This document shows, piece after piece, positions 17,258 to 26,057 of a stretch of DNA of 64,000 bases. The notes beneath the pieces are model-generated. The model made no database searches and was not told the DNA's origin. It saw nothing but the letters and a program-made list of their open reading frames with translations. Each line of letters begins with the position of its first letter. Position 1 is the stretch's first letter. Source of the stretch: Arthrobacter pityocampae (GTDB lineage Bacteria > Actinomycetota > Actinomycetes > Actinomycetales > Micrococcaceae); NCBI RefSeq assembly GCF_002927275.1, contig NZ_PRKW01000002.1, positions 372,001 through 436,000 on the forward strand. Reading direction: 5' to 3'. The translations under genes were made by a program, and so were the position numbers.

Positions 17258-18655
17258 ATGTCAGCACCCGAGGAAGACTACAGAAGTGCCCTGACCGCGG
17301 CGGTCGGACACGCACGACGCTGGTTGGCCAGTCAGGACGAGCGGCCCGTCGGTCCGAGCCGGACGGCTGCCGAACTCGAGGTGGACTTCGGCGGCCCCCT
17401 GTCCCGAGCCGGAACCCCGGCGACAGAGGTGGTCGACTACCTGGCCGTGAAGGCGGAACCCGGACTGATGGCCATGCCCTCCGGACGGTTCTTCGGCTGG
17501 GTCATCGGAGGCACGTTGCCCGCGTCCCTGGCCGCGGACTGGCTGGTCAGCGCCTGGGACCAGAACGCCGGGATGCGCTTCGCGACCCCTGCCACCGCGG
17601 CCATCGAGGAAGCCGCCGGCACATGGTTGCTCGACCTCCTCGGTCTCCCGCCGAATGCCGACATCGGCTTCACGACGGGTGCCACGATGGCCAACTTCAC
17701 AGGCCTGGCTGCGGCCCGGTGGCGGTTGATGGCCGACGCCGGCTGGGATCTGGAGGCCGAAGGTCTCACCGGCGGGCCACGGATCCACACGTTCGTCGGC
17801 ATCGAGCGGCACGACACGATCGATCTCGGGCTCCGCTATCTGGGGCTGGGCCGGCCGACTGTGGTTCCGGTCGACGGACAGGGCCGTATCGACCCGGTGG
17901 AACTGGACCGTGCCCTGGGCCTCGTCCCGGCCCGCGCGCCGCTGTTGGTCTGCCTGCAGGCCGGGAACCTGCATTCCGGCGCCTTCGACCCCTTCACGGA
18001 GGCGATCGCCGTCGCCAGGGCGCACGGCGCGTGGGTCCATGTGGACGGCGCGTTCGGCCTGTGGGCCGCCGCCGTGCCGGAACTGGCGGCCCTGACCGCG
18101 GGCGTGGAGGGAGCCGACTCGTGGGGCACCGATGCCCACAAGACCCTGAACGTCCCCTATGACTGCGGGATCGCCGTGGTCCGGGACACGACGGCGCTGC
18201 GTTCAGCCATGGGCGTGCATGCGAGCTACCTCGTCCACGAGACGGGCGGACCGGCCGACCCCTTCGAGACTGTTCCCGAGCTGTCCCGGCGCGCCCGTGG
18301 CGTCCCCGTCTGGGCGGCGCTGAAGTCGCTGGGCCGGGACGGCGTCGCCCATCAGGTCCGGGAGCTGGTCTTCCGCGCCCGGCAACTCGCCGACCGGCTG
18401 GCCGCACTGGACGGCGTCGAGGTGCTCAACGACGTCTCCTACACCCAGGTCTCGCTGGCCTTCGGCGACGACGCCACCACGCGCGCGGTGACGGCCCGGA
18501 TCATCGCCGACGGCCGGGTGTGGATGTCGGGATCGCGGTGGCAGGATCGGGACATCCTGCGGATCTCCGTCAGCAACTGGAGTACGGACGACGACGACAC
18601 GACGGTCGCCGTCGACGCGGTGCGGGACGCCCTGGCGGCGGTCCGGGGCTCATAG
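17258..18655 (+). CDS. PLP-dependent decarboxylase/aminotransferase-like enzyme (group II decarboxylase fold)
   Basis: A 465-residue pyridoxal-phosphate enzyme of the aromatic-L-amino-acid/glutamate decarboxylase superfamily. The PLP lysine sits in SWGTDAHKTLNVPYDCG, the cofactor-binding Asp in HGAWVHVDGAFG, and GFTTGATMANFTGL binds the phosphate. The C-terminal domain ends with VWMSGSRWQDRDILRISVSN. The substrate cannot be told: decarboxylation of an aromatic amino acid or a threonine-aldolase-like reaction are both possible. It is transcribed divergently from pnuC. Confidence 0.87.
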   Translation: MSAPEEDYRSALTAAVGHARRWLASQDERPVGPSRTAAELEVDFGGPLSRAGTPATEVVDYLAVKAEPGLMAMPSGRFFGWVIGGTLPASLAADWLVSAWDQNAGMRFATPATAAIEEAAGTWLLDLLGLPPNADIGFTTGATMANFTGLAAARWRLMADAGWDLEAEGLTGGPRIHTFVGIERHDTIDLGLRYLGLGRPTVVPVDGQGRIDPVELDRALGLVPARAPLLVCLQAGNLHSGAFDPFTEAIAVARAHGAWVHVDGAFGLWAAAVPELAALTAGVEGADSWGTDAHKTLNVPYDCGIAVVRDTTALRSAMGVHASYLVHETGGPADPFETVPELSRRARGVPVWAALKSLGRDGVAHQVRELVFRARQLADRLAALDGVEVLNDVSYTQVSLAFGDDATTRAVTARIIADGRVWMSGSRWQDRDILRISVSNWSTDDDDTTVAVDAVRDALAAVRGS

Positions 18656-18667
18656 AGAAGTTGATTC

Positions 18668-20251
18668 TCAGAAGATCGAATTGATGCCGTTCCACCCGGT
18701 GCCGATCTGCACCCGGGACAGCCATCCACCTGAGCCGTTACCCCGATACAGCCACAGATTGCCCTGGGCATCCCGCGCCACGACGTCGGCGGTGCGGTCG
18801 CCGTTGAGGTCTCCTGGGCCCATCACGGCGGTCATCGCGTTCCAACTGCTGCCCACCCGGACCCGCGGCAGCCACCCGCCCTTGCCGTTGCCGGGATACA
18901 GCCACATGTAGCCGGTCGCCGCTTCACGAGCCAGGACGTCAACCTGTCCGTCTCCGTTGAAGTCCCCGGGCCCCACGATCGAACTGAAGCTGTTCCAACC
19001 ACTGCCCACCCGGACCCGCGGCAGCCACCCGCCCTTGCCGTTGCCGGGATACAACCACAGGTAGCCGGTAACGCGATCCCGGGCGAGGACGTCGGCGAAC
19101 TGGTCTCCGTTGAAATCCCCGGGCCCCACGATCGAACTGAAGCCGTTCCAACCACTGCCGACCCGCACGCGCGGGAGCCAGCCACCGGTGCCGCTCCCCC
19201 GGTACAGCCACAGATAGCCGGTGGCCGCTTCTCGGGCCAGTACATCGGCCTTCCCGTCGCCGTCGAAATCACCCGGTGTCTCGAGCGCGTTCATCGAGGA
19301 CCAGCCCACTCCGATGCGCACGCCGGGTGACACCGAGCCGTTCCCCTTCCCCCGGTACAGCCGGAGGTCCCCGGTCGCGGTGACGCGGGCCAGAAGGTCG
19401 GTGTTCCAGTCGCCGTCGAAGTCGGCTGTGGACCGCGACAGGGTCGACGCCGGCATAGCCAGGGGCGTGAACGCGTAGGGCTCGCACGTCAGGTCGTAGT
19501 CGCGCGTGTCGTCGTACCACTGGGCGAGGTAGACCCGACCGCCGGAGAAGCTGGGTTGCCGGCACCGGTCCAGTGCCTCGCTCGGGTAGTCGAGCCGCCC
19601 CGCGGTGGCCCAGACCGGCACGCCGGGCAATCGCCACGACCCCGTGATGGCGGCCCAGCCCGATGCATAGGAGTACAGGCCATAGGAAAACCCGGAGTCG
19701 CGGAGTCCGCGCATCATCCCTTCGACGATGAGCCGGTTATCGCGCTGCTGGGCGGCGGTGCTCGACGGCCAGGGTTGGGCAGGCCGTGGCTCGACGTCGA
19801 TCCAAACGACCGGCGGACGGAAGCCGACCCTGTTCATGCTTGCGACGGCGAACTTCGCCTCGGCATAGCCCACGTTGGAGAGTCGTGCGGCCCGGCTCGT
19901 GGCCGCCCAGGGCCCCCGGCTGCCGTAGGTGCTCAGCTGCGCCGCGGTGGGATACGAGGCCATCGCGTAGCCGTGAGTCTTCTTGGTCTTGGTCCACGTG
20001 ACCTGGCTTGCCAGACACGGATTCTCCGTGAAGGGCAAACCCTTGGTCAGTCCGATGATGACGAACTGGGTGGAGGCCGGTGGCAACGGGAGGCCGAATC
20101 CGCCGACGGAGGTCGGGCATTGCGGCCAGGAGATGTCGTGACCATACAGGGGTGCGGCCTGAGCGGGAGGCGCGACGGTCACGAACCCGGACAGGAGGGC
20201 AAGCGATGTCCCTACAACTAGAACAATCCGTCGCAGCGTGCCACCGATCAT
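18668..20251 (-). CDS. secreted DUF1906 glycoside-hydrolase-like protein with FG-GAP/VCBS repeats
   Basis: An exported protein of about 527 residues. From the ATG at 20251 the N terminus is a Sec signal peptide (LRRIVLVVGTSLALLSG, then APPAQAAP cleavage area); an upstream ATG at 20278 is possible. Residues ~35-255 form a DUF1906-type TIM-barrel domain opening with YGHDISWPQCP and containing VVWIDVEPRP, the kind found in Rv2525c-like wall proteins. The rest is about five FG-GAP/VCBS blades of roughly 51 residues with calcium-type DFDGDGKAD or DFNGDGQVD loops. It is probably a cell-wall-active or adhesion protein. Confidence 0.83.
   Translation of the reverse strand: MIGGTLRRIVLVVGTSLALLSGFVTVAPPAQAAPLYGHDISWPQCPTSVGGFGLPLPPASTQFVIIGLTKGLPFTENPCLASQVTWTKTKKTHGYAMASYPTAAQLSTYGSRGPWAATSRAARLSNVGYAEAKFAVASMNRVGFRPPVVWIDVEPRPAQPWPSSTAAQQRDNRLIVEGMMRGLRDSGFSYGLYSYASGWAAITGSWRLPGVPVWATAGRLDYPSEALDRCRQPSFSGGRVYLAQWYDDTRDYDLTCEPYAFTPLAMPASTLSRSTADFDGDWNTDLLARVTATGDLRLYRGKGNGSVSPGVRIGVGWSSMNALETPGDFDGDGKADVLAREAATGYLWLYRGSGTGGWLPRVRVGSGWNGFSSIVGPGDFNGDQFADVLARDRVTGYLWLYPGNGKGGWLPRVRVGSGWNSFSSIVGPGDFNGDGQVDVLAREAATGYMWLYPGNGKGGWLPRVRVGSSWNAMTAVMGPGDLNGDRTADVVARDAQGNLWLYRGNGSGGWLSRVQIGTGWNGINSIF
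18680..19450 (-). repeat. tandem FG-GAP/VCBS repeat block inside the secreted protein gene
   Basis: About five consecutive units of roughly 153 bp. The three central ones are nearly identical at protein level (GGWLPRVRVGSGWN, SSIVGPGDFNGD, ATGYLWLYPGNGKGG) and very similar at DNA level, for example around 18860-18990 and 19010-19140. Such identity points to recent duplication or conversion and predicts length variation between strains. Confidence 0.8.
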
Positions 20252-20367
20252 GCCGACCACCTCATCGAAGGTAGTCATTTTACCGCCGATCATGCGCTGC
20301 CGGCCGGGCCGATGGTCACCAAAAGCCCGATGTCGCTGCGATGTGCCCTGAATATCATCGACGCAAC

Positions 20368-20409
20368 AAAAAACCGCCGTACCGGGGTTTTCACCTCGGT
20401 ACGGCGGTT
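20368..20409 (-). terminator. Rho-independent terminator after tRNA-Ala
   Basis: On the minus strand a 13-bp perfect stem (AACCGCCGTACCG pairing with CGGTACGGCGGTT, 12-base loop) is followed by six T. It begins 6 bases after the tRNA 3' end, so it terminates the tRNA transcript and also separates it from the secreted-protein gene. Confidence 0.92.
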
Positions 20410-20414
20410 CGTTG

Positions 20415-20487
20415 TGGAGCTAAGGGGATTCGAACCCCTGACCCCCTGCATGCCATGCAGGTGCGCTACCAGCTGCGCCATAGCCCC
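20415..20487 (-). tRNA. tRNA-Ala (anticodon GGC)
   Basis: A 73-nt cloverleaf reads GGGGCTATGGCGCAGC at its 5' end. The anticodon stem CCTGC/GCAGG holds loop ATGGCAT (anticodon GGC), and the T arm carries GGTTCGAATCC. The acceptor stem pairs perfectly with the alanine identity pair G3:U70. Discriminator base A; the CCA end is not encoded. It decodes GCC and GCU codons, heavily used in this genome. Confidence 0.97.
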
Positions 20488-20582
20488 AGATCTGCACTGC
20501 ATCGTCCGGGCGAACCGGCCGAAGCAACTCCATCAGTCTAGTGAATTCTGGCTGCTTCGACAAATCGGCTCCCCGCACCCGC

Positions 20583-21263
20583 TCAGCCCTCCAGTGGCTC
20601 CTCGGGAAGCGAGCCGAGCCCCACGTTGTGCTCGGTCAGCTGCCACGAGAAGAGGGCCTCGTCCCGGTCCACCACCTCGTGCACCTCGGACCAGTGACAG
20701 TTAGACAGCCCGGCGACGGCGCCCCAGCGTTCGGGCGGCAACCCCATCAGGGCTGCGAGGGCCGCTCTGATGGATCCGCCGTGACTGACGACGACGAGCG
20801 TCTCGGCAGGGCCGATCCGCTCCACCGCCTCCGTCACCGCCGCGAGCATGCGTCCCCCGACGTCGATGCGGTTCTCCGCACCGCCGGCACGCACCTCCGG
20901 GTCCCCACCCCGCCAGGCAGCATTGTCATCCGGGAACTGCTCGTCGATCTCGGCGAAGGACAGGCCCTGCCACGAGCCGGCGTTCGTCTCGCGCAGGCGC
21001 CGATCGTAGACGACCGGCAGCCCTGCGAGCTCCCCGAGCATGCCGGCCGTGTCCGCTGCACGGCGGAGATCCGAGGAGACGATCAGCGTCGGCTGCTTCG
21101 TCACCAGCACCTCGGCCGCCCGCGCCGCCTGCTCACGCCCGGTGTCGTCGAGGTCGATGTCCTCCTGGCCCTGGAACAGACCGGAGTGGTTCCATTCGGT
21201 GCGCCCGTGGCGCCAGAAGACGATGCGCCGGGCTTCGGGGTGCGCGTGGGCGTACCGCGTCAC
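20583..21263 (-). CDS. histidine phosphatase (phosphoglycerate-mutase type; GpgP position)
   Basis: A 226-residue branch-1 histidine phosphatase. The phosphohistidine sits in IVFWRHGRTEWN near residue 18 (RHG), the acid/base Glu in RLRETNAGSWQGL, and the second catalytic His in LVVVSHGGSIRAAL. It overlaps rsfS by 4 bp. In M. tuberculosis the gene in this place (Rv2419c) is glucosyl-3-phosphoglycerate phosphatase; the same role here is suggested by position only. The enzyme is cytoplasmic. Confidence 0.88.
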   Translation of the reverse strand: MTRYAHAHPEARRIVFWRHGRTEWNHSGLFQGQEDIDLDDTGREQAARAAEVLVTKQPTLIVSSDLRRAADTAGMLGELAGLPVVYDRRLRETNAGSWQGLSFAEIDEQFPDDNAAWRGGDPEVRAGGAENRIDVGGRMLAAVTEAVERIGPAETLVVVSHGGSIRAALAALMGLPPERWGAVAGLSNCHWSEVHEVVDRDEALFSWQLTEHNVGLGSLPEEPLEG

Positions 21264-21670
21264 TCCGGGACGTCGTCGGACGCTGCGACCTGCGGCGAGC
21301 TCTGCAGTGCGTCAGCGAGCTGGAGGTCCACGGACGGGCAGTCCTTCCACAGCCGATCGAGGGCGTAGAACACGCGATCCTCCTCGTGCTGGACGTGGAC
21401 GATGACCTGCGCGTAGTCGAGGAGCACCCAGCGGCCCTCGCTGCGGCCTTCACGGCGCACGGGCTTGAGGCCCTGCTTGGACAGTTCCTCCTCGATGCCG
21501 TCGACGATCGCGTTGACCTGGCGCTCGCTCGGCGCGGAGGCGATCACGAAGATGTCCGTGATGGCGAGCCTGTCGCTGACGTCGATGGCGACGATATCCT
21601 GGGCGATCTTGTCCGCTGCGGCATGCGCCGCAGTGCGGGCAATGCCAATGGACTGTTCGGTAGCGCTCAC
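21260..21670 (-). CDS. rsfS: ribosome silencing factor
   Basis: A 136-residue RsfS/Iojap protein that binds L14 and blocks subunit joining in starvation. Motifs seen: DIVAIDVSDRLAITDIFVIA, SERQVNAIVDGIEEEL, EGRWVLLDYAQVIVHVQ and FYALDRLWKDCP. The last ~20 residues are unconserved. It lies between nadD (with one membrane protein gene in between) and the histidine phosphatase, as is standard in actinobacteria. Its stop overlaps the next start by 4 bp. Confidence 0.95.
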   Translation of the reverse strand: MSATEQSIGIARTAAHAAADKIAQDIVAIDVSDRLAITDIFVIASAPSERQVNAIVDGIEEELSKQGLKPVRREGRSEGRWVLLDYAQVIVHVQHEEDRVFYALDRLWKDCPSVDLQLADALQSSPQVAASDDVPE

Positions 21671-21697
21671 TGATCTCCTTGTGTGTGGCCAGCAATT

Positions 21698-22453
21698 TCA
21701 CCCATTGAGGGAGCTGACTGTCATTATTATCCCGGTCGTGAGCGCGGTCGCGCCCACCACGAGCAACGAGTACTGCAGATACCGCACTCGGCGCAGCCGT
21801 CCGAGGCCCGCGGTCATCGCATCGAGGGGGTCCAGGCCGAAGGCGGTGCGAGCCCCGATCGGCTCGATCGTGGCCTCGGAACCTGCGCCTCCGCTCACCC
21901 GCGCGGGCAGGACGACGGCGATGGAGGACGTCCGCGGCGCCCGCAGGACGGACTGCCCACTGCCCGGTACCCGCACGAATTCGGGGGGCGCGATGATCGA
22001 CAGATTGTCGGCCGCCGTCGGGTCGTGCGGCACGGGGGGATGCTGCTGGTCCTGGTTCTGCTCCGACCCTTGCTGCAGCCGGAGCACGCGGGAGTTCAGG
22101 GCGGCCGCACGGGCGGCCAGCGCCTTCTGCTGTGCGAGCACCCCGGGATCGACCGCCAGCGGGTCCCTCGGACCGGCCGCCTGCAGGTCGGCAGCGAGCT
22201 TCGCGGCGTCTTCCCCGAGCGACCGGCGGGCGGCAAGGGCCTCCTCGACGCTCATGTCCCCGACGGGCCGGGCGTCGGACTGCCGGCGACGGCGGTCCCG
22301 GCGCCCGCCGGGCAGCGGCGGCCTGATGTCGTCCGGCCGCGGGTCGGTCGCGGGATCGGGCGCCACCGCGCGCCCGTCGACCTGCTGCAACCGCAGCTGA
22401 CGGCGCGTGGGGATCTCGACCCGACCCGGGCCGTCGTCGTCTGCCTTGCTCAT
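21698..22453 (-). CDS. conserved membrane-anchored hypothetical protein
   Basis: A 251-residue protein with a long hydrophilic, Arg/Asp/Gln-rich N-terminal region and one C-terminal membrane helix (YLQYSLLVVGATALTTGIIM), giving a tail-anchored topology with the bulk in the cytoplasm. A coiled-coil-like segment with LAARAAALNSRVLRLQQ lies near residues 110-130. It sits between nadD and rsfS, a position where Micrococcaceae often carry such a gene. No function is known. Confidence 0.75.
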   Translation of the reverse strand: MSKADDDGPGRVEIPTRRQLRLQQVDGRAVAPDPATDPRPDDIRPPLPGGRRDRRRRQSDARPVGDMSVEEALAARRSLGEDAAKLAADLQAAGPRDPLAVDPGVLAQQKALAARAAALNSRVLRLQQGSEQNQDQQHPPVPHDPTAADNLSIIAPPEFVRVPGSGQSVLRAPRTSSIAVVLPARVSGGAGSEATIEPIGARTAFGLDPLDAMTAGLGRLRRVRYLQYSLLVVGATALTTGIIMTVSSLNG

Positions 22454-22460
22454 CGCTGAT

Positions 22461-23186
22461 TCATCCAGTGGGTTGTTGGAGGGAGCTCGGGCTGTGCCGG
22501 TGCGCCCTGGGGGCCGTCGGTGGAGCGTGCCCGTCCCCCAACTGGTCCACGTGCCGGTAGAGGCGGTGCTTGGCGATGTACTGCACCACGCCGTCGGGCA
22601 CCAGGTACCAGACCGGCTTTCCCTCGCCGACGCGGTGCCTGCAGTCCGTACTGGAGATCGCCATGGCGGGCACCTCCAGCAGACTGACGTCGCGGCCACG
22701 CCCGTCGAGCTCGTGTCCGGGGCGCGTCACCCCGATGAAGTGCGCGAGGGACCAGAGCTCCTCCGCGTTCTTCCACGTGAGGATCTGGGCCATGGCATCG
22801 GCGCCGGTGATGAAGAACAGCTGCGCGTCGGGCCGCTCCGCCTTCAGGTCGCGCAGGGTGTCGATGGTGAACGTGGGGCCGGGGCGGTCGATGTCGACCC
22901 GGCTCACGGTGAAGCTGGGGTTCGACGCCGTCGCGATGACCGTCATGAGGTAGCGGTGCTCGGCGGCCGTGACGTCCTTGTCGGCCTTCTGCCAGGGCTG
23001 GCCGGTGGGGACGAAGACCACCTCGTCGAGGTCGAACACCGACGCGACCTCGCTCGCGGCGACGAGGTGCCCGTGGTGGATGGGGTCGAACGTCCCGCCC
23101 ATCACCCCGAGGCGCCAAGCCGATCCGTCGTGGTGCCGCTGGCGGGAGCCGTGCATGGCGTCCCGCTCGGTCGTGTCAGCTGCCAC
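22461..23186 (-). CDS. nadD: nicotinate-nucleotide adenylyltransferase
   Basis: A 241-residue NaMN adenylyltransferase of de novo NAD synthesis. The nucleotidyltransferase signature [12 protein letters not shown] lies near residue 30, with [20 protein letters not shown] and the ISSTDCR motif (usual ISST.IR) following. An unusual ~25-residue hydrophilic leader precedes it; the second Met (residue 11) is an alternative start. A C-terminal tail of ~35 residues is unconserved. Together with nadR at 15355 the window carries both NAD adenylyltransferase routes. Confidence 0.94.
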   Translation of the reverse strand: MAADTTERDAMHGSRQRHHDGSAWRLGVMGGTFDPIHHGHLVAASEVASVFDLDEVVFVPTGQPWQKADKDVTAAEHRYLMTVIATASNPSFTVSRVDIDRPGPTFTIDTLRDLKAERPDAQLFFITGADAMAQILTWKNAEELWSLAHFIGVTRPGHELDGRGRDVSLLEVPAMAISSTDCRHRVGEGKPVWYLVPDGVVQYIAKHRLYRHVDQLGDGHAPPTAPRAHRHSPSSLQQPTG

Positions 23187-23194
23187 CTGGACCG

Positions 23195-23431
23195 CTAGTG
23201 CCGGTTCGCTTCGCCGTGGTCGTGCTTGTTGGTGTGCTGCTTGTGGGGGTCGAGGTGCTCCTCGACGGCTTCGTGGCGGTTCCGCACGTTGGAGAACGAC
23301 ACGGTGATGAGCATCAGGGTGAGCAGGATGCCCATGATGATCAGGCCGTACATGAAGGGCTCCATGGGCAGTTCGGTGTGGTGTTCCACGGCTTCGGTGG
23401 CCAGCAGCGCGCTGCCGAGCGAATAGAGCAT
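23195..23431 (-). CDS. small membrane protein
   Basis: A 78-residue protein with a single hydrophobic segment ([20 protein letters not shown]) in the middle and a His-rich cytoplasmic tail ([16 protein letters not shown], then [11 protein letters not shown]). It is conserved in position next to nadD in Arthrobacter relatives. The His-rich tail could bind metal, but this is common in small membrane proteins and not evidence of function. Confidence 0.75.
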   Translation of the reverse strand: MLYSLGSALLATEAVEHHTELPMEPFMYGLIIMGILLTLMLITVSFSNVRNRHEAVEEHLDPHKQHTNKHDHGEANRH

Positions 23432-23533
23432 CGTCGTTCCTCTGTCGATTCAGGGTCCGCCGGTCCGTTGCGGAGCGGCGTGGTCGTCACATCCCATGGT
23501 ACGCGAGCGGGAGGCCGGGCCCCCGCGGGGGCG

Positions 23534-24850
23534 TCAGCGGCGGACGTGCCCGGCGCCCAGCACAATCCACTTCGTGGTCGTGAGTTCGGCCAGGCCCATC
23601 GGCCCCCGGGCATGCATCTTCTGGGTGGAGATGCCCACCTCGGCGCCGAGGCCCAGTTCACCGCCGTCCACGAACCGCGTGGACGCGTTGACGAGGACGG
23701 CGGCGGAATCGACGCCGGCCACGAATTCCTCGGAGGAGGCCAGATCGTTCGTGATGATCGCCTCGCTGTGGCCCGTGCTCCATCGGCGGATGTGCTGCAG
23801 CGCGTCGTCGACGCTGTCCACCGTCTTCACCGCGAGGTCGAGCTGCATGTACTCGCGCCCCCAGTCGTCGTCGGTCGCTGCCGGTGCGTCCACCCCGGCC
23901 GGGAGGAAGCTCCGCGACCGTTCGTCGACGTGCAGCGTGACGCCGGCACGGACGAGTGCGGCGAGGACCTCGGGGGCGGCCGCCGACCGGGCGTGGACGA
24001 GGAGGGTCTCGACCGTGTTGCAGACGCTGGGGCGCTGCGTCTTGGCGTTGAGGAGGATCTCCACCGCCATCTTCTCGTCGGCGGTCTCGTCCAGGAGGAT
24101 GTGCACGTTCCCCTCCCCCGTCTCGATCACGGGGACGCTCGCCGTCGTCACGACGGACTGGATCAGCTCCCGCCCGCCGCGCGGGATCAGGACGTCCACC
24201 CGGCCGCGCGCCTTCATGAGGACCTGGGCGCCCTCCCGGCCGAACTCGTCGATGGTGAGGACGGCGTCGTCGGGCAGCCCGTGGTCCTCGAGGGTGTCTC
24301 GGATGATCCCGACGAGCGCCGCGTTGGTGGCCGCGGCCGCACTGCCGCCGCGCAGGATCACGGCGTTGCCGCTCTTGAGGGCCAGACCGGCGATGTCGAC
24401 GGTCACATTGGGGCGTGCCTCGTAGATCGCGGCGACCACGCCGAGGGGGACGCGCACCTGGCTCATCCGGAGGCCGTTGGGCAGGGTCTCCGCGCGGACG
24501 GCGGTGCCCACGGGATCCGGGAGGGCGGCGAGCTGCGCCAATGCTTCGGCGAGCTTCCCGACCCGCTCGGCGTCGAGGCTCAGGCGGTCCAGGAGGTACG
24601 CGGAGGTCCCGGCGGCGCGGCCGCGCTCGACGTCGGTCCGGTTCGCGGCGAGCACGGTGTCGCGTCGGCTGACGAGGGCGTCGGCGATCGCCAGGAGGAC
24701 GCGGTCCTTGCGGGCCCGGGTAGCCCGGGCGAGGACGCGCGACGCCTCCCGCGAGCGGTCGGCGATGGCATGGACGGCATCGGTGAGCTGGTCCGGGGAG
24801 AGCACGGCGTCGTCGGTGCGGTCGGTGGGCTCGGCCTGCAGGTCGGTCAT
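23534..24850 (-). CDS. proA: gamma-glutamyl phosphate reductase
   Basis: A 438-residue NADPH-dependent glutamate-5-semialdehyde dehydrogenase, second step of proline synthesis. The catalytic Cys is in RPSVCNTVETLLVH, the cofactor region in LKSGNAVILRGGSAA, and VIETGEGNVHILLDE is typical. Normal length. It lies 47 bp after proB on the same strand and forms a proBA unit with obg just upstream. Confidence 0.96.
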   Translation of the reverse strand: MTDLQAEPTDRTDDAVLSPDQLTDAVHAIADRSREASRVLARATRARKDRVLLAIADALVSRRDTVLAANRTDVERGRAAGTSAYLLDRLSLDAERVGKLAEALAQLAALPDPVGTAVRAETLPNGLRMSQVRVPLGVVAAIYEARPNVTVDIAGLALKSGNAVILRGGSAAAATNAALVGIIRDTLEDHGLPDDAVLTIDEFGREGAQVLMKARGRVDVLIPRGGRELIQSVVTTASVPVIETGEGNVHILLDETADEKMAVEILLNAKTQRPSVCNTVETLLVHARSAAAPEVLAALVRAGVTLHVDERSRSFLPAGVDAPAATDDDWGREYMQLDLAVKTVDSVDDALQHIRRWSTGHSEAIITNDLASSEEFVAGVDSAAVLVNASTRFVDGGELGLGAEVGISTQKMHARGPMGLAELTTTKWIVLGAGHVRR

Positions 24851-24897
24851 GGCCCCAGTCTAGCGAGGAGCCTTCCCTGCGGCCGGAGGCCGGGTCT

Positions 24898-26052
24898 TCA
24901 TGACGCCCGGGCCGCCGGGAGGACCACGAGGTCGTTGACGTGCACCACGGAGCGCTCGTACTCGGCGCCGAGCTCCTCAGCGAGGTCGTGCGTGGACCGG
25001 CCGAGCATGCGGGGCAGTTCGGCCGAGCTGTAGTTCACGAGCCCGCGGCCCACCACCGTGCCGTCGCCGCTGACGAGCTGCACCGGGTCTCCCGCCTCGA
25101 ACACGCCGTCCACGTCCACGACGCCGGCAGGCAGGAGGGACCGCCGCCGCTCCCCCACGGCGCGGACCGCGCCGTCGTCGAGCACGAGGGTTCCGAGGAC
25201 CCGGGCGAGGTGCGCCAGCCACAGCAGCCGGATGGGCTGGCGCTTGCCGGTGGCGGTGAACCAGGTCCCGACGTCGTCGCCGCGGAGCGCGGCCGCGGCG
25301 TTCGCGGTGGACGTGACCAGTGCGGGGATGCCGGAGGCCGCGGCGATCGTCGCTGCTTCGACCTTGGTGACCATGCCGCCGGTGCCGACGCCGGCCCGGC
25401 CGGCGCGTCCGATGGTCACGCCCTCGAGGTCGGCGGCCGATCCGACGTGCGGGATCCGGCTGGCACCGGCACTCGGCGGCCCGTCGTAGAGGGCGTCGAC
25501 GTCGGACAGCAGGATCAGCGCCTCGGCCTTGACGAGGTGCGCCACGAGGGCTGCGAGGCGGTCGTTGTCGCCGAAGCGGATCTCGTGGCTCGCGACGGTG
25601 TCGTTCTCGTTGACGATGGGCACGACGCCGAAGTTCAGCAGCCGCTCCATGGCGCGGTGCGCGTTGGCGTAGTGGGACCGCCGGATGAGGTCGTCCGCCG
25701 TCAGGAGGATCTGGCTCACGGTGACGCCGTGCGCCGCGAAGGCCTGCGAGTACTGGGCCATCAGCAGGCCCTGCCCCACGCTCGCTGCCGCCTGCTGCGA
25801 GGACAGCTGGGACGGACGGCGTGCCAGGCCCAGAGGGGCGAGACCCGCAGCGATGGCCCCGGAGGACACGAGGATGATCTCGGTCCCGGCCGTGCGCCGC
25901 TCCGCGAGGACGTCGGCGAGCCGGACGAGGGCCTCCCCGGAGATGCCGCCGGAGACCGAGGTCAGGGACGACGAGCCGACCTTGACGACGATCCGGCCCG
26001 CCGCGGCGAGCCCCGCGCGGGATGCGAGGGGGTGCCGGGAGTCCGCAGCCAC
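24898..26052 (-). CDS. proB: glutamate 5-kinase with C-terminal PUA domain
   Basis: A 384-residue ATP-dependent glutamate 5-kinase, first and feedback-regulated step of proline synthesis. The kinase domain begins with IVVKVGSSSLTS, has VSSGAIAAGLAPLGL, VNENDTVASHEIRFGDNDRL and GTGGMVTKVEAA. The last ~100 residues form a PUA domain (GAVRAVGERRRSLLPAGVVD, LVNYSSAELPRMLG). The start is 5 bp downstream of obg, so the genes are cotranscribed. Confidence 0.96.
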   Translation of the reverse strand: MAADSRHPLASRAGLAAAGRIVVKVGSSSLTSVSGGISGEALVRLADVLAERRTAGTEIILVSSGAIAAGLAPLGLARRPSQLSSQQAAASVGQGLLMAQYSQAFAAHGVTVSQILLTADDLIRRSHYANAHRAMERLLNFGVVPIVNENDTVASHEIRFGDNDRLAALVAHLVKAEALILLSDVDALYDGPPSAGASRIPHVGSAADLEGVTIGRAGRAGVGTGGMVTKVEAATIAAASGIPALVTSTANAAAALRGDDVGTWFTATGKRQPIRLLWLAHLARVLGTLVLDDGAVRAVGERRRSLLPAGVVDVDGVFEAGDPVQLVSGDGTVVGRGLVNYSSAELPRMLGRSTHDLAEELGAEYERSVVHVNDLVVLPAARAS

Positions 26053-26057
26053 GGGGC

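Noticed and set aside
20368-20487. tRNA-Ala as an integration site for a genomic island
   Set aside because: No integrase, no direct repeat of the tRNA 3' end and no phage genes are seen. The tRNA is followed by its own terminator.
23198-25033. Plus-strand frame of 611 codons opposite proA
   Set aside because: Antisense shadow of proA and its neighbour with no ribosome site or family motif; the same applies to frames opposite obg, parC and the MFS gene.
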